The translations under genes and the position numbers were made by a program. A stretch of DNA of 64,000 nt, taken from NCBI GenBank assembly GCA_902651635.1, contig CACRSC010000100.1:1-64000 (forward strand), written 5' to 3'. This stretch comes from Mastigamoeba balamuthi. Lineage: Eukaryota > Evosea > Mastigamoebida > Mastigamoebidae. Below are positions 11,674 to 23,707 of the stretch, piece after piece (positions within the stretch are counted from its first letter, which is position 1; each line of letters opens with the position of its first letter). Under the pieces are notes generated by a model. That model made no database searches. It saw only the letters and a program-made list of their open reading frames with translations, and was not told the DNA's origin.

Positions 11674-13732
11674 CTAGTCGCGGTCGCAGACGTAGGAGGG
11701 GGCAGTGGCGTTGGTGAGGCAGCCCTTGTAGCCCGAGTCCGAGGCGTAGAGGAAGGAGCAGAGGGCGCGGGCGCGGCACTGCAGGTCGCACTGGGGCCAC
11801 CAGCGCTCCACAAACCAGTGGCGCTCGAACCGGCACCACTGCTCCCGCGAGGTCGTCAGGCCCTGGACGAACCTCTCCATGTCGCTGGCAGCGAACCTCC
11901 GCAGCCCGTACCTGCGCAGAGCACGCGGGACGTCAGAACAACCGCAGAGGGAACAAAACAAACAGAGAACAGAACAAAAGGCCCCAAAATCAATTAAAAC
12001 GGAGACAGCATAGAACATGTGCCACGGGAAAGAACGACACGAAGAGAGCCAGATGAAATCAGGAATAGGGCAGGGGGGCTGCATTTCGCAGAGGTTGCAG
12101 CAAGCGAGCAAAACAAATACTGAAGCCAAAATGAAAAAGAAACAGACGCCCGAGGCAAACGCACTCCTTGGCAGCCGAGTAGGAGGGGCCCCAGGCGAGG
12201 CTGCCCCTGGCGTTGCCCTCTGTGAGGTTGGCCCAGTACTGCGTCCAGTCGGTGACCCGGAGCCCGCGGCGCCCGTGCGACTTGTAGCTGAAGAGCCGGA
12301 CGGCGGGGTGCTTGCCCTCGGTCTGGCCCGACCCCGGCGGCGTCGAGGCCATCCTGGGCGACAGGCTGGGCACCACGACGGCCGAGCCCACGACGGGGCC
12401 CGCGCCTGCGTCCCTGCGGACGAGGTGGACGCAGTCGCGGTGCAGGTGGCCGAAGAGCGCGATGGCCAGCACGTCGGCGAACTCCTCGGCCACGCGGGCG
12501 TACTCCAGCTCGGCGCTGGGCACGTAGTAGGCCTTGCGGTTCAGCACGTTGATGCCCGGCGGTATGTGGCCCGCCAGCACCACGCGCTCGCCCGCCTTGC
12601 GGGCCTCGGCCAGCACGCGGCGCAGCCACGCCCACTGGCCCCCAAGATCCCCTGAAAAAACGAAGTCAGAACTACAAATCCGTTAAGCCAAAATTAGGCC
12701 CAATTCAGATGCCTGACGAAACACAATTGAGTAGCGCTGCGCAGACGCGGTGAACACACTGGCGAAATCAGGCTGGCGACTTGGTGTTTAATCTCAACCT
12801 CGGCCCACACCCATGCGGCTCCCTCCCTCCCCCGTTCCCAACGGGACAACGCGGAATCAATTGATTGGTCAGCGGGCTGGGGGCGCGAGGACGTGCCGGT
12901 GGTGTTGAGGGCCCAGGGGTTGCTGGACGCCCAGTAGTTGGTGTTGACGACGACGAGCCTGACGCGGTCCTCGACGAGCTCTGTGTAGTAGCCGCCGTGC
13001 AGCACCGACTCAATTGACTCCTCGCTGAGCCCCAGGCGCCTCCAGGCCCCGGCCATGCGCCGCAGGTACTGCGCCCCCTGCGGCGTCTCGGGCGGGGGCA
13101 CCGCCGTCGACGGGTGGCGGTCGTGGTTGCCCAGCGCCGGGTAGACGCGCACCCCGGCGCCGCGCACGACGCGCTCCTCGAGCAGCGACGCCACGTGGTC
13201 GACGCCGCGCTGGATCATCTCGTCCGTCTCGGCGTGCGCCGGGTGCTCGGCGTAGAGCGTCGGCGAGTCGCCCAGGAACAGCGCCCACGTGGCGTGGCAC
13301 CGCCGCAGCCTCGCCGACGACGCCGCCACAAAGTCCAGCGCTGACGTCAGCAGCGACGTGTACGGGCTGTCGCAGTTGAACGTCCCGAACTGTCCCGCGT
13401 CGCCCGTGCCGCTGCGTGCGCCGGAGGGGGGGGGGTGAGTGCTGAGTCACGATGACGTCATCACGGTCTCTCTTTGGTCGCTGCGCTAGGGGGGGGCCAC
13501 CCACGACACGTCGCCGGGTGGGTGGGTGGGCGAGGGGTGACGGTGACGGCGAGTCGTCATGATGACGTCACAATACGTGCTTTGTGCAGAAGGTCGGGGG
13601 GCTGGAGCCGACGGCGTAGTCCTCGCTGACGTGGATGTCGGTGATGACCCAGAACCTGCCGGCCCGCGCGGGGGCGAGCAGGAGGGCCGCCACGAGGGCC
13701 AGGGCCGCAGGGAGCGCGTGCAGCCGGTGCAT
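11674..13732 (-). CDS. Acid sphingomyelinase-like phosphodiesterase, copy 2
   Basis: Tandem paralog of the previous phosphodiesterase, 463 aa. Minus-strand exons: 13732-13581, 13411-12897, 12651-12165, 11911-11674. It has a signal peptide (ALALVAALLLAPARA) and the full set of metal ligands: TDIHVSED, LGDSP, LGNHDRHP, LAGHIPPG, FGHLHRD. The C-terminal Cys pattern (WWPQCDLQCRARALC) is kept. Intron positions and phases equal those of copy 1. Introns 1 and 2 only keep frame with GC donors, both reading GCACGT; in copy 1 the second of these is an ordinary GTGCCC donor. The gap to copy 1 is only about 170 bases, so this gene's terminator and the other's promoter are compressed. Secreted or lysosomal location is inferred from the leader. 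Confidence 0.88.
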
Positions 13733-14302
13733 CGGAAAGTGAAATCGGTGAAAGACGACACAGCACCGCACTGGCGAGCCGAAGAAGAAGAACACTGGCA
13801 GTCCAAGATACTTCTGGCGGCGAATCGAATCTGCTGTGGATATCCAGTGAGCACAGAATAAAGACACTTGGGGTGGAATAGTGACGTCAGCTGGGACACA
13901 CGCTGCGCTCCGGCACAGCGATGAGCGAGAGGCTGGTGAGGCAATGCGGGGGGGCAGTGAGGGAGCACTGAGGGTTGCTGCCGCTGAGCCCCTCCAGCAG
14001 CCTCTGGCCGTTCTGTGCACAATCAGTTGTCTCGCCCCCTCCCAGAGTAGCCAAGGGCCCTCCTGCCTCTTTGGCGCCCATTGGACGCACCCACAGTCCT
14101 CCACAGCAGACAAGAAGGTCATACACAGCTGCGGTGGCGCGCATGGGGCCTTTGTTGCTGAAGTATCATTCAATTGCCTTGGGGCTCTGCTGTGGGCCCG
14201 AGAGCGTGAGCAGTGAAACCGGCGCCCCCAGAGGGGGGAGGGAGGAACGCGTGTGACTGAGACCCTCCGCCCCCCTTGCGAGGAGGGGGTGGCAGCGGGT
14301 GC
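13733..14302. other. Intergenic region
   Basis: About 570 bases between phosphodiesterase copy 2 (start) and the stop of lysozyme-amidase copy 2. It should contain the copy 2 phosphodiesterase promoter. No conserved frame or repeat was recognised. Confidence 0.45.
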
Positions 14303-17300
14303 TCAGGGCTTGCGGAGCCACTCGTAGTAGGGCTTGCTGTCGGCGAGGTACGTGTACTCGATGTTGTGGTGCTCGTTCGAGTGGCACGTGATCTTCACGC
14401 CGTCGCTCACCGACGTGATGATCGTCGCGTGCGCGTCCGAGTCCTCGCAGCTGCCCGCGTGGTAGACCAGCACGTCGCCGACCTGCACGCCCGCGGGCGG
14501 GGGCATGTGGTAGCCGCACTGCCTGACCCAGCCCTTGCGGCCCGCCAGGCAGTCGCCCAGGTTCTTGGCCCCGATCTCCTCCCGCCCGCACGGGTACCCG
14601 CGGCACGGGCCCCCGCCGTTGAGGGGCGCGTGGCCGCCGGCCAGCAGGCACTGGCTCACGAAGTTGGCGCAGTCGCCGCCGTGGCTGCCGTAGCCGCAGT
14701 GCTCGCCGCCCCAGTACGAGTACGGGGCGCACGCGCTGTAGGCCTGCGAGCAGTCGTGGTTGGGGGAGTTCCAGTGCTGGTCGGCGTAGGCCAGCGCGGC
14801 CGCGCGGTTGTAGCCGCCGGTGCTGCCGGACGGGGTCAGGGTGCCCTTGCAGCACTGGATGTTGTTGGCGCCGGGGCACAGGCCTGCGGTGGAGACCAGG
14901 TCAGTTGGGGTCTACGACGGGTGTTATGCGGGAGACGAGACGCACCAGCGACGAAGCCCGTGCTGCACGTGTTGGAGTTGATGTCGGCGCACTGGCAGCT
15001 GCCCGAGTCCTTCTGGGTCAGCGTTCCCTTGCAGCAGCGGATGTTGTCGGCGCCGGGGCACAGACCTGCAAAACGCGATAAGTCAATCAACTGATATTGA
15101 TAATCGCCACGGATAAGAGAGCGCACCAGAGACGAAGCCCGTGCTGCACGAGTGGGTGTTGATGTCAGCGCACTGGCAGCTCCCAGAGTCACCTCCCTTG
15201 GGAGTAACAGTGCCCTTGCAGCAACGGATGTTGTCGGCGCCAGGGCACAGGCCTGAATACGCTCGCTGTGAGTTACTCTGCGGGCTGAAAAATGAAGTCA
15301 AATGATCAACTCACCAGACTCGAAGCCAGTGCTGCACGTGTTCGAGTTGATGTCGACGCACTTGCACCCAGAGTCGCCGCCGCCGTTGCAGCGCGCCAGC
15401 CACTGCAGAGCGTACTGCGCGCGGCTCCCGGCGATGCCCCAGCCCGTCCACCTCGCGGCGCACTTCCAGTAGGTCCCCGCGGTCGCGCCGGCGTTATTGG
15501 ACGTCGTGCCCATCTCCAGCCCGCTCTGCTGGAAGCAGGCCTTGGCGCTCGTCCACTCGCTCTCCTGCGCCAGGAAGCGCAGCTGCGTGCTCGCCAGGTC
15601 GCAGTTGAGTCCGTTGTTGCGGCAGTACGCCAGCAGCTGCGAGCGACGACCGGGCCTGTTGTTGGCGTCGCTCCACTGCAGCAGCCCGATGCCCGTCATC
15701 CAGTACCCGGACGAGCTCTTCTTGACGGGGCAGGCGGCGACGGAGGAGGCGGGGCGGCCGTAGGCCTCGCAGTCGAGGGGGTTGAGGTTGGACTCCTGCT
15801 GGAGGTTGCCCATGATGACGGCGAGGGCCTTGGGGTTGGTGATGCCCTGCGTGTCGCGGAAGAAGGCGGCGATGGTGGCCGAGTTGGGCCACGTGCCGGT
15901 GGCGTAGCTGCAGCCCCCCGAGTGGCCCGAGGGCGTCACGGTGCCGGTGCAGCACTGGATGTTCGAGGCTCCGGGGCAGCGTCCTGCAGGTCGGGTCGGG
16001 TTGAGTGTCAGCCCGTCGTGTGCAACGCTGTGTGGCAGAGAGCGGGCAGAGCGGGCGCACCAGCGACGAAGCCGTTGCTGCACGAGTTGGACTCGATGTC
16101 CGCGCAGGTGCCCGAGCAGCCAGACGACTTAGGGGAGACGGAGCCCGTGCAGCACTGGATGTTCGAGGCGCCAGGGCAGAGACCTGCGATGCCGAGGACA
16201 CTTCGTCAGCCCGAAGCTGCGGGGAAGGGGCACCGAGAGAGCATAGGGGGCGCTCGCACCAGCGACGAAGCCGTTGCTGCACGTGTTGGTGTCGGTGTTG
16301 GCGCAGGTGCCCGAGCAGCCGGTCGACTTGGGCGAGACGGAGCCCGTGCAGCACTGGATGTTGGAGGCGCCAGGGCACTTGCCCGCCACGAAGCCGTTGC
16401 TGCACGTGTGCGTGTTGACGTCCGTGCAGGTCCCCGAGCAGCCGGCGGACTTCTCCGAGACGGTGCCGGTGCAGCACTGGATGTTCGAGGCGCCCGGGCA
16501 GAGGCCCGAGACGAAGCCGTTGCTGCACGTGTGCGTGTTGACGTCGCTGCAGGTCCCCGAGCAGCTCGCCGCCTTCTTCGCCAGGGTGCCCGAGCAGCAC
16601 TTGATGTTCGCTGCCCCAGCGCAGACTCCTGCCCGCGCGAATGACGTCATTCAGGTGCAGGGAGGCGCCGGCGACGCCCCAGGGGGGAAAAAGAGGGGAA
16701 TGCGCTGGAGCGGGCAGGCGACTTACCCGACTGGAAGCCCGTGCTGCACGTGTACTCGTCGCTGTTGGCGCACTGCCCGTGGCACAGCGACCCCGTGCAG
16801 CACTTGATGTTGGCGGCACCGGGGCACAGGCCTGCGCGCGTGCGGGTCGAGTTGAGGACGGGGATGTATGCGCGGCAGCGGCAGAGGAGAACGGGAGGGG
16901 GGGTCCGCACCGCTGACGAAGCCGTTGCTGCACGTGTTGCTGTTCACGTCGGCGCAGGTGCCCGAGCAGCTCGCAGACTTCTTCGCCAGGGTGCCCGAGC
17001 AGCACTTGATGTTCGCAGCTCCGGCGCAGAGCCCTGCGTTGCGTGCGTCAGCAGAAGTGAGCAGACGAAACAGGGAAGCCGTAACGGCTTTGGAAGAGCG
17101 GCGCATAAAAACTCCCGAATGTAATTAAGATAGGAAAAATGCGGGAGAGCCGCACCCGACTGGAAGCCGCTGCTGCACGTGTAGTCGTCGGTGTTGGCGC
17201 ACTGCCCGTGGCACAGGGCGCCCTTGCAGCACTGGATGTTCGAGGCGCCCGGGCACATTCCTGACGGGCAGCGCAGATTTACAGCCTTTCAGTACTGCGC

Positions 17301-17494
17301 AGTACACGGAACGCTCTCTCTCGGGCGGCCCACACGGATGCCGAAGAGGAAATAGGAGAGGACGCACCGCTGACGAAGCCCGTGCTGCAGGTGCTGCTGT
17401 GGATGTCGGCACAGGTGCCGGGACAGGATGCAGCCGCCGTGCCTGCGAGCAGGAGCACGAGGGCCGCCAGGGAGGAGGCGGTGGTCCTTTGCAT
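14303..17494 (-). CDS. Secreted Cys-rich modular phage-type lysozyme + amidase, copy 2
   Basis: Inverted paralog of the gene at 3.4 kb, 815 aa. Minus-strand exons: 17494-17368, 17260-17156, 17033-16911, 16831-16727, 16628-16260, 16183-16061, 15983-15315, 15252-15127, 15065-14946, 14883-14303. Signal peptide LAALVLLLAGTAAA, then Cys-rich modules, the phage-type lysozyme domain (VIMGNLQQESNLNP; GIGLLQWSDANN), two more Cys modules and the amidase domain (GGDCANFVSQCLLAGG; DAHATIITSVSDG). Lysozyme and amidase exons have exactly the same lengths (669 and 581 bases) as copy 1. The module array differs: three tandem 41-aa modules in one exon plus single-module exons, against six in one exon in copy 1. 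Every intron is phase 1. Domain order, leader and intact active-site residues argue both copies are functional. Confidence 0.87.
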
Positions 17495-18260
17495 TGGTTG
17501 AGGTTTGCCTTTGAGTTTTTCTGCGAGGCGAATAATAAAAATGAACAACGACGCGGTCCCTTAAAAGCAGGCGGCGCACGTCATAAGCGCTGACGTCCGG
17601 CTCACTGGCAGATCTGCCAAGTGCACCAATCGGGGCACCTGAGAATCCCCGGTGGAACACGGAAAAACGGGCGAAAAAACCGCTTTTTCCACTGAACGGG
17701 CGGGGCCTCGGTCCTCTCGGGTGGACTCCTCAGAAACCCTTGCAGGGCCACCGCAGGCGCGGCTTGCGGACTGGCTGCCCGTCGTGGCGTGTGCGCGGGC
17801 GGGTCCCTTGGCATGATGACCGTTGAATCTGGGCGCACTCCCCCGGATGGGGGCATCTTCCAGGACGTTCTGCAGGGGGTGCACTGCTCCTCTAAGCGGC
17901 AGCTGCCGTTTGCGCACTGCACTTCGCGTTCATTGCAAACCGCACAGTGGACAACGGCCCCAACGGCCGCCAAACAGCCCCGGCGACCCCCTCTCGGAGT
18001 AACCACAGCTCCCTGGGCCCGCGACCCCCGTCCCCCAACCGAGAGAGAATTGAAACTCGCTCCACTCCGCGTCGCTGGCGATCCCAGTGCTCTGCACCGC
18101 CGCCGCCGCCGCCGCCGCTGTGTCTCGCACCGGCGGGCAGCGCAGAGCGCGCAGGGGGCGACGCTTGCCGTTGGCTTGCGCGGAAGCAAAGTCATAAGGG
18201 TCTCTGTATTAACTGCGTGCGTGGTGTCGCCCTGCCCCCCACTCCCCGGCTGCTGTGCTC
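17495..18260. other. Intergenic region
   Basis: About 770 bases between lysozyme copy 2 (start) and the Ulp1 gene (stop). No open frame with recognisable protein similarity was found. It should contain the lysozyme promoter. Confidence 0.45.
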
Positions 18261-18406
18261 CTACTGCCCGCAGCTCGGCGGCGTGTCGAGGTCCAGAGAC
18301 AACTCGGGGCTTCTGCACGCGCCGTCGCCGTGGCCGTCGCCGTCGCCGTCGTCGCCGCTGCCCCGCTCCTCTGCGCCCTCGCCTCGCCGCTGCTGTGGCT
18401 GCTGCG

Positions 18407-18439
<33 letters not shown>

Positions 18440-21400
18440 GCGTGCGGCGCTCGTAGTCGTCCTCGCCCTGGGGGCACAGCCGCAGGTCCACGCAGAACTC
18501 GCCGTCGCTCGCCGCGGCCGCCGCAGACTTGCCGCCGTCGCCCGCGCGCTCTGCGGTCGACGTGTCGAGTACGTCGACCTCGATGGCCTCGCCCTCGTCG
18601 CCCCGCCGCTGGTCCTCTTGGTGCACGCCCTCGGAGGGGATGGGCTCGCGGCCCTCGAGCTGCTGCGTGCTGAGGTCGGGCTTGGGCTCCGGGTGCCGCG
18701 TCTCGAGCACGACGACCTCGCTCGACTCGGCCCCGAGCCCCGCGTCGCCGTCGTCCTCGGCGGGGGCGGCGTCCGAGTCCTCGTGGGCGCTGCCGCTGCT
18801 GCTGACGGCGCCGTCGGCAGCGCGGTCCTCGGCGACGAGGCGGCGGATGATGTCGCGGATGAACTGGCGCTTGGCGGCGACGTCGTCCTCGGGGAACCAG
18901 TGGCGCAGCTCCTCCAGCGTCTTGGGCGGGTTGCGCACGAACATCTCCGTGTAGTGCAGCAGGAAGACGCCGCAGTCGGTGTAGTTGGTCTGCCGCGGCA
19001 CCTCGGGCGCGATCGCGGGCATGTTCTCGCACGTGAACACCCTGGGCCCAGGGGCAGCCGCTCCTCCCCCGTCAAACAGAGCCCAGCAAAGCCCCGCCCT
19101 CCAGGGCCCAGTCCCGTAGCCCCCCTCGGGCGACCGCTTACCGCTTCAAGTGCTGGCAACGACAAAAAAGTCTCGCGGAGCCACAGCCGGGCTCACTGGA
19201 GCCCCTGCAACCAACAGGCGCACGTTCCCCACCACTCCCCCAGGCCACCGGTGGCTTCTGCGAAACACCCAGCCCAGCAGGCCCAGCAACACGTCCCAAC
19301 CACCGTTCAAATTCAATTGCGTTTGCGTGTCCCAAACGCGGCGCAGCTGGCACCAGAACCGACGACCACCAGGGCACAAAAACGCCAGAAGGGCACAGAG
19401 GAGGAAGAGGGGGAAGAAAGGGCGCACTCGGGGCTGTCCTTGAAGCGGGAGCGGTGCTCGCTCGAGAGCCAGGCGCGGATGCGCTTGGAGGTGACCGACG
19501 TGGACGTGGAGCTGAGCGAGTCGAGGAAGAGCAGGCAGCGGCCGGCCTCGCGGTCGTTGCCGAAGCCCTCGCGGAGGCACGCGACGACGAGGCTCCAGTG
19601 CTCGCGCTCGTGTATGGGGATGAAGAGGTAGTCGCGCTCGAAGACGTTGGTGCCGCGCGTCCAGCGCTCGACGCGGCTGTAGGCGTCGGCCGAGAGCAGC
19701 ATGCACTTGTAGATGAACGGGTTGAAGATCTGCACGCGCCCGCGCAGCCCGGGCGCGATCACGTGGTCCTCGATGTAGCGCAGGTAGAACTCGATGATCG
19801 AGTCGTTGAGGTAGACGTTGGGCTCCAGGCGGTCCACGTCCGCCTTGGTCAGCGTCACCGCGTCGGGCGCCCCGCGCGGGTAGCGCAGCACCGGCCGCTC
19901 CGACGCCGGGCGCTTCCGCGCGGCCCTCGCGCGGGTCACGGGCCCCTCGCCCGCCGGCGGCTCCGTCGCGCACGCCCTGATCGCCCGCTGCACGTCCTCC
20001 TCGCTCGCAGCCTCGACTGCGGGGCGCCGCGGGGGCACAGAGCAGCGTCAGCAGAGGGCCCAGCACAGAGGAGCACAGAGGGGCCGGGGACTGCAGGCCT
20101 CCCGAGTGCCCCGAGCGCCCAGAGAGAAGCGAAACCAGAGCGGAACAACAAAGCGGGGGCGCAGAGACCGCAGGCCGACGGCACTCCGGGCGACACAGAG
20201 AGCAGCGGCGCAGCTCTGGGCGCAGGAGGGAGGGGCGGGTCAATGAAGACCAGAGCTCGAGACAGCTGCCCAGACGCCGGCACAAACAGAAGACGACAGC
20301 GCATCGCGGCGAACGACACAGTCCGCGAGAGGGGGGGGAAAGCGACACAGGCGGGCAGCACGGTACATTATCCCGGGCGCCCGTACAGGCTCACAGTGCA
20401 ACTGCAAGCCAGGGACGAAACCGATGGACAATTTTGGCTCAAAGCGAAAGTAAAAAAAACAAAGTCGAAAACGAGACAAGTCGAAGCGAAACACCTGAGG
20501 GCGAGAGGCCTGCGCAGCCTCAATGACAGACAGCACAGTGCACAATGCCGCACTGCCCGTACAGGCGTAGTGCAATCCCGCGGGGAAACCAAAGGGGGAC
20601 AGGGACACATATTTTCCTGAAAACCCAAGATAAGAAAAAAACAAAAAAACCAAGTCGAAACATGAAGGCGAGAGGGCGTTGAGACCTGCGCAGCCTCGAT
20701 GACAGGCAGCACAGTGCACAATGCCGCGCCGCCCGTACAGAGGCAGTGCAACCCCGCGGGAAAACCAAAGGGGGTCGAGTACCCCAAACTCAAAAATAAA
20801 AAAACCAAGTCGAAACATGAAGACAAGAGGGAGTAGAGGAGCGCGCACCCTCGATGACGACGGGGAGGCTGTGCAGCCACGCGGGGCACGGCGCCTTGAA
20901 CTGCAGGACGGCGCGCACGGCGCCCGAGGGCCCCAGCAGCAGCGCGCTGGCGCCGTCTGCCGTTGCCCGCGCGCTGGCGACCGACGCGAGCGGCACCGCG
21001 AGCTCCGCGCCGCTGTACTCGCAGCGCACGACGACGCTGCCCCCTGCGCACGAGGCCGTCGCCTCCTCGTCGGGCAGCGTCACGTCCCCCGCGACGTACA
21101 CGTGCGCGAGCCCCGCGCGCCGCGGCGGCGCCCCGTCGGCGGCGTCGACCGAGTCGTCGAGGTCGAGCGGCTCGTCCTCCGTGTCCCCGGGCTTGCGCGG
21201 CGCCCCTGCGGCCCCGGCGGCAGCGGAGGCGCCGGCGTGCGAGCTGCGGCGGCGCGCGGGGCAGCAGGGGCCGTCGCTGTGGCGCGCGCGCTTGGGCGAC
21301 GGGGGGCTGGCAGCAGCTGCGCAGTCGGGGACGACGATGCCGAGCTTCCGCGCCTCGCTGCGCGTCGTCCGGCGGCCGCGCGGCTGCTGGCTCAAGGGCG

Positions 21401-22058
21401 CGGGCGGGCTGTCGCCCCGGAAGACGTCCTCGAGCGTCTCGACGTCGGGAACCGTCGCAGAACCGTCGGGACACTCGGCGACGGCGCCGCTCGCGGGGAC
21501 GACGACCGAGACGTCGGCGGCGTCGACGGGCGGCTCCGCGGGGGCGCCGGAGGAGGGCACGATGACCTCGTCGTCGACGTCGATGGCGCAGCGCTGCTGC
21601 AGGACCTCCGCGAGCCGCACAGGCGCGCAGGCGGCCGCCATTCCAGGATTCCGCGATTTCCCTGGATTCCACGGAGATCTCTCGCGAATATCTCGCTTCG
21701 CTGAACCCCCGGGCGACGCGGCGCGCGCGCTGGCGGCGGCGGCGTCTGCGCCCGCGCGCGCGGGGCTGCAGACGGCCCACGCAGACGGCGCCTGCTCCCG
21801 CTGGGGCTGCTGGGGCTGCTGCTGGCGGGCCGCGGGGACGCGGGCGAGGGCGAGGTCTGTGTTGCTGCGGACGGGCGACGCGCAGACGACGCCCGAGGCG
21901 CGGGCGAAGCGGCCGCGCGGGGGCGTCGCGGGGGCCGCGCCGTCGGCGATGTCCGAGTGCGACCAGCGCGGGGCGACGGGCAGGGCGGGCTTGGCGGGAG
22001 AGGGGGCGGGCTTGCGCCGGGTGTAGATCTTCTCGCGGGCTTTGAAGAGGTCCGCCAT
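18261..22058 (-). CDS. Ulp1/SENP-type SUMO protease (peptidase C48)
   Basis: Predicted nuclear cysteine protease that matures SUMO or removes it from targets, 859 aa as modelled. Minus-strand exons: 22058-20849, 20016-19428, 19041-18261. Exon 1 encodes a long low-complexity N-terminus starting MADLFKAREKIYTRR. Exon 2 has the substrate cleft (VYLNDSIIEFYLRYIEDHV) and the catalytic His (HEREHWSLV) and Asp (LLFLDSL). Exon 3 has the oxyanion Gln and catalytic Cys (RQTNYTDCGVFLLHYTEMF), then an acidic tail with a polyGln run near 18405-18440. All three junctions keep frame. Near 21660-21710 exon 1 contains a GATATT/GGATTC-rich stretch that looks like a retained, stop-free short intron, so the mature N-terminus may be about 15 residues shorter. 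Intron 1 is inflated by a tandem repeat. Confidence 0.88.
20340..20849. repeat. Intronic tandem repeat, about 175 bp x ~3
   Basis: Units are recognised by the shared word CCCGTACAG near 20380, 20558 and 20733, preceded by GCACAGTGCACAATGCCGC. Each full unit contains CTCRATGACAG, a close copy of the exon 1/intron 1 boundary (CTCGATGACG on the plus strand), and an AAACCAAGTCGAAA block. The array therefore seems to have grown by duplicating the exon edge plus intron start. Confidence 0.75.
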
Positions 22059-22412
22059 CGCCCAGACGGCCGCGCGCGCGCGTTGGCGCCGATCGAACAC
22101 AACTTGCAGTTGGCGAAAAGGAGATTCCAGGGCTGAATATCTGCGAGTATCTGGGGGCAGAGAATCTGGATTCCGGTAAGTGTACTGAACTAGCTGCAGA
22201 AGCTTCCACCCCGTTGCGGATACACCAAGCATGCCCGCGTTGGGCAAGGGGCACTGTTGCAGGGCCTCGCGGCACAGAGCCAAATGGAGCAACGGGCCAG
22301 TCGGGGTGCAGCACAGCCGGAATCCTTCCAGCTGCCGCACCAGAAACAAAACATAACTCCAACTCCCCTCAGTCCGCACACAGACCCCCCCAAGACACCC
22401 AGCACCTCCACC
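22059..22412. promoter_or_regulatory. Divergent promoter region
   Basis: About 350 bases between the Ulp1 start (minus) and the first member of the small-gene array (plus). Assigned as a shared promoter by position only. It contains GAATATC and GGATTC words; no TATA box is convincing. Confidence 0.4.
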
Positions 22413-22890
22413 ATGGCCCAGCGCGTGCTGCAGCTGCTCGGCGACGTCGAGAAGGAGATCGCGTGGCTCCAGGAGCACGCCGTGGCCACGGGCTCTGCGG
22501 ACGGCGTCCCTCCCGCTGTGCTCACGCAGGTGCACTGCCATGCGCTGGGGCTGCTGGCCTCCCTCCGCGTCGCCCACAAGACCGCGAGGCCCTCGCAGCC
22601 CGAGGCCCTGCCCCGCTTCATCCGTGCCCAGTCCTGGTACGCTCAGACAGCTGCCGACACAGGCCTAATGATGTGGGGCGGCGTGCAGGGGAGGCGCTGA
22701 GGGGCAGAGCGGAAGGGAGGAGGGCCTGGCCGAGCAGGCGGGGCGCAACAGCCACAGCGCGACAGAGCTGGCAGCGCTGCCGCAGCTGCAGCCCCTCCGC
22801 AATGGGGTGCCTGTGGGCAGGGCGTCCGTGAGGCACCCAAGGCCCGCGACGATGCCCAGCCCGCTCTCCTCTCCTTGGCATCTCAAGTAG
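22413..22890 (+). CDS. Array gene 1: helical small protein, two exons
   Basis: First member of a nine-gene family I do not recognise. Exons 22413-22636 and 22689-22890 give 141 aa. Exon 1 encodes MAQRVLQLLGDVEKEIAWLQ, a heptad-like amphipathic helix, then VHCHALGLLASLRVAHK, a second helix, and the tail LPRFIRAQSW. The 52-base intron has a GTACGC donor and a GTGCAG acceptor and splits the Trp codon. Exon 2 ends with LPQLQPLRNGV and a Ser/Pro tail. Array genes 4 and 7 keep the same split Trp codon, acceptor phase and LPQLQP motif, which is strong evidence for splicing. If the intron is retained, the protein ends QGRR instead (95 aa). No signal peptide or membrane segment is seen; a coiled-coil or helical-hairpin scaffold is the best structural guess. 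Confidence 0.7.
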
Positions 22891-23500
22891 AAGAAGAGGT
22901 TGGGGCAGCGGAGCGAGCAGCAGCAGCAACAAGGCAGTATCGCTAGTTAGTATTAGTATCGTGGCAACAGCCCGGACGTAGCACACACGCCAGGCCCTCC
23001 TCATTCACCTCTCGCAGACAGGGCTGTGACAACAGCCTGAGCGCACCTGCCGGGTTTGGCGTGGGCAGAAATAGAACACATAAGAAGAGAAACAACGACC
23101 TGAGTTATTATTCGAGGGCGTAGTCTTCTTGGCGAGGACAGCGGGGTGACACCACACAAGGGGAGCCCTGAGGCCTCGAGCACTGGGGTGCCAGATTGAA
23201 GACAGGCGGGCCAAGAGCGGAACCCCGGAGTGGCGCCCACCTGCTCTCCCTCTATTTATGGGGGTCTGGGCAAAGTCACATGTGCACGCGCCATCGGCAA
23301 TGTGGGCAGAACACGGTATGCAACAGATTCTCAGTTGGGAGTAATGATGCGGGCCGGTACATCCGAGGGTGAATGGCCTGAGGCCCGAACCGATCGGGGG
23401 AATATCCTATGACAGCAGCCTTTCTGGACCACAGAACGACTCAGAAATAAGGCTCTCATCAAAGGAAATTAGCAGACAAGGAGTCCTTATCTCGACCCAC

Positions 23501-23707
23501 ATGGCGAACGCAGCATTCACGTTGCAGCTGCTGGGAGACCTTGAGCTGGAGATTACCCGTCTGTGCCGGCAGCTCAGAGGTGTTCCAGACGACGCAGTGG
23601 CGCTGTTGAGCGACATCGAGGCGAAGGGCCTGCGGTTATTGGCCGCCCTGCGAGCCGGCGGGGCCGACCCGCAGGCACTCACGCTGCTTGCAAGCAACTC
23701 AGCGTGA
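23501..23707 (+). CDS. Array gene 2: short helical protein, 68 aa
   Basis: Single-exon family member reduced to the two-helix core. Helix 1 reads FTLQLLGDLELEITRLCRQL and helix 2 reads IEAKGLRLLAALRAGG, matching the consensus LLxDIxxEIxxL ... LRLLAALR of its neighbours. The start is the ATG placed like those of the other members, MANAA-. It lacks the PRFIRAQSW tail and the second exon. Function unknown. Confidence 0.62.
   Translation: MANAAFTLQLLGDLELEITRLCRQLRGVPDDAVALLSDIEAKGLRLLAALRAGGADPQALTLLASNSA

Noticed and set aside
18405-18440. CAG/CTG triplet run as a possible unstable repeat locus
   Set aside because: It encodes an in-frame polyGln stretch of about ten residues in the Ulp1 C-terminus; short and ordinary for a low-complexity tail.
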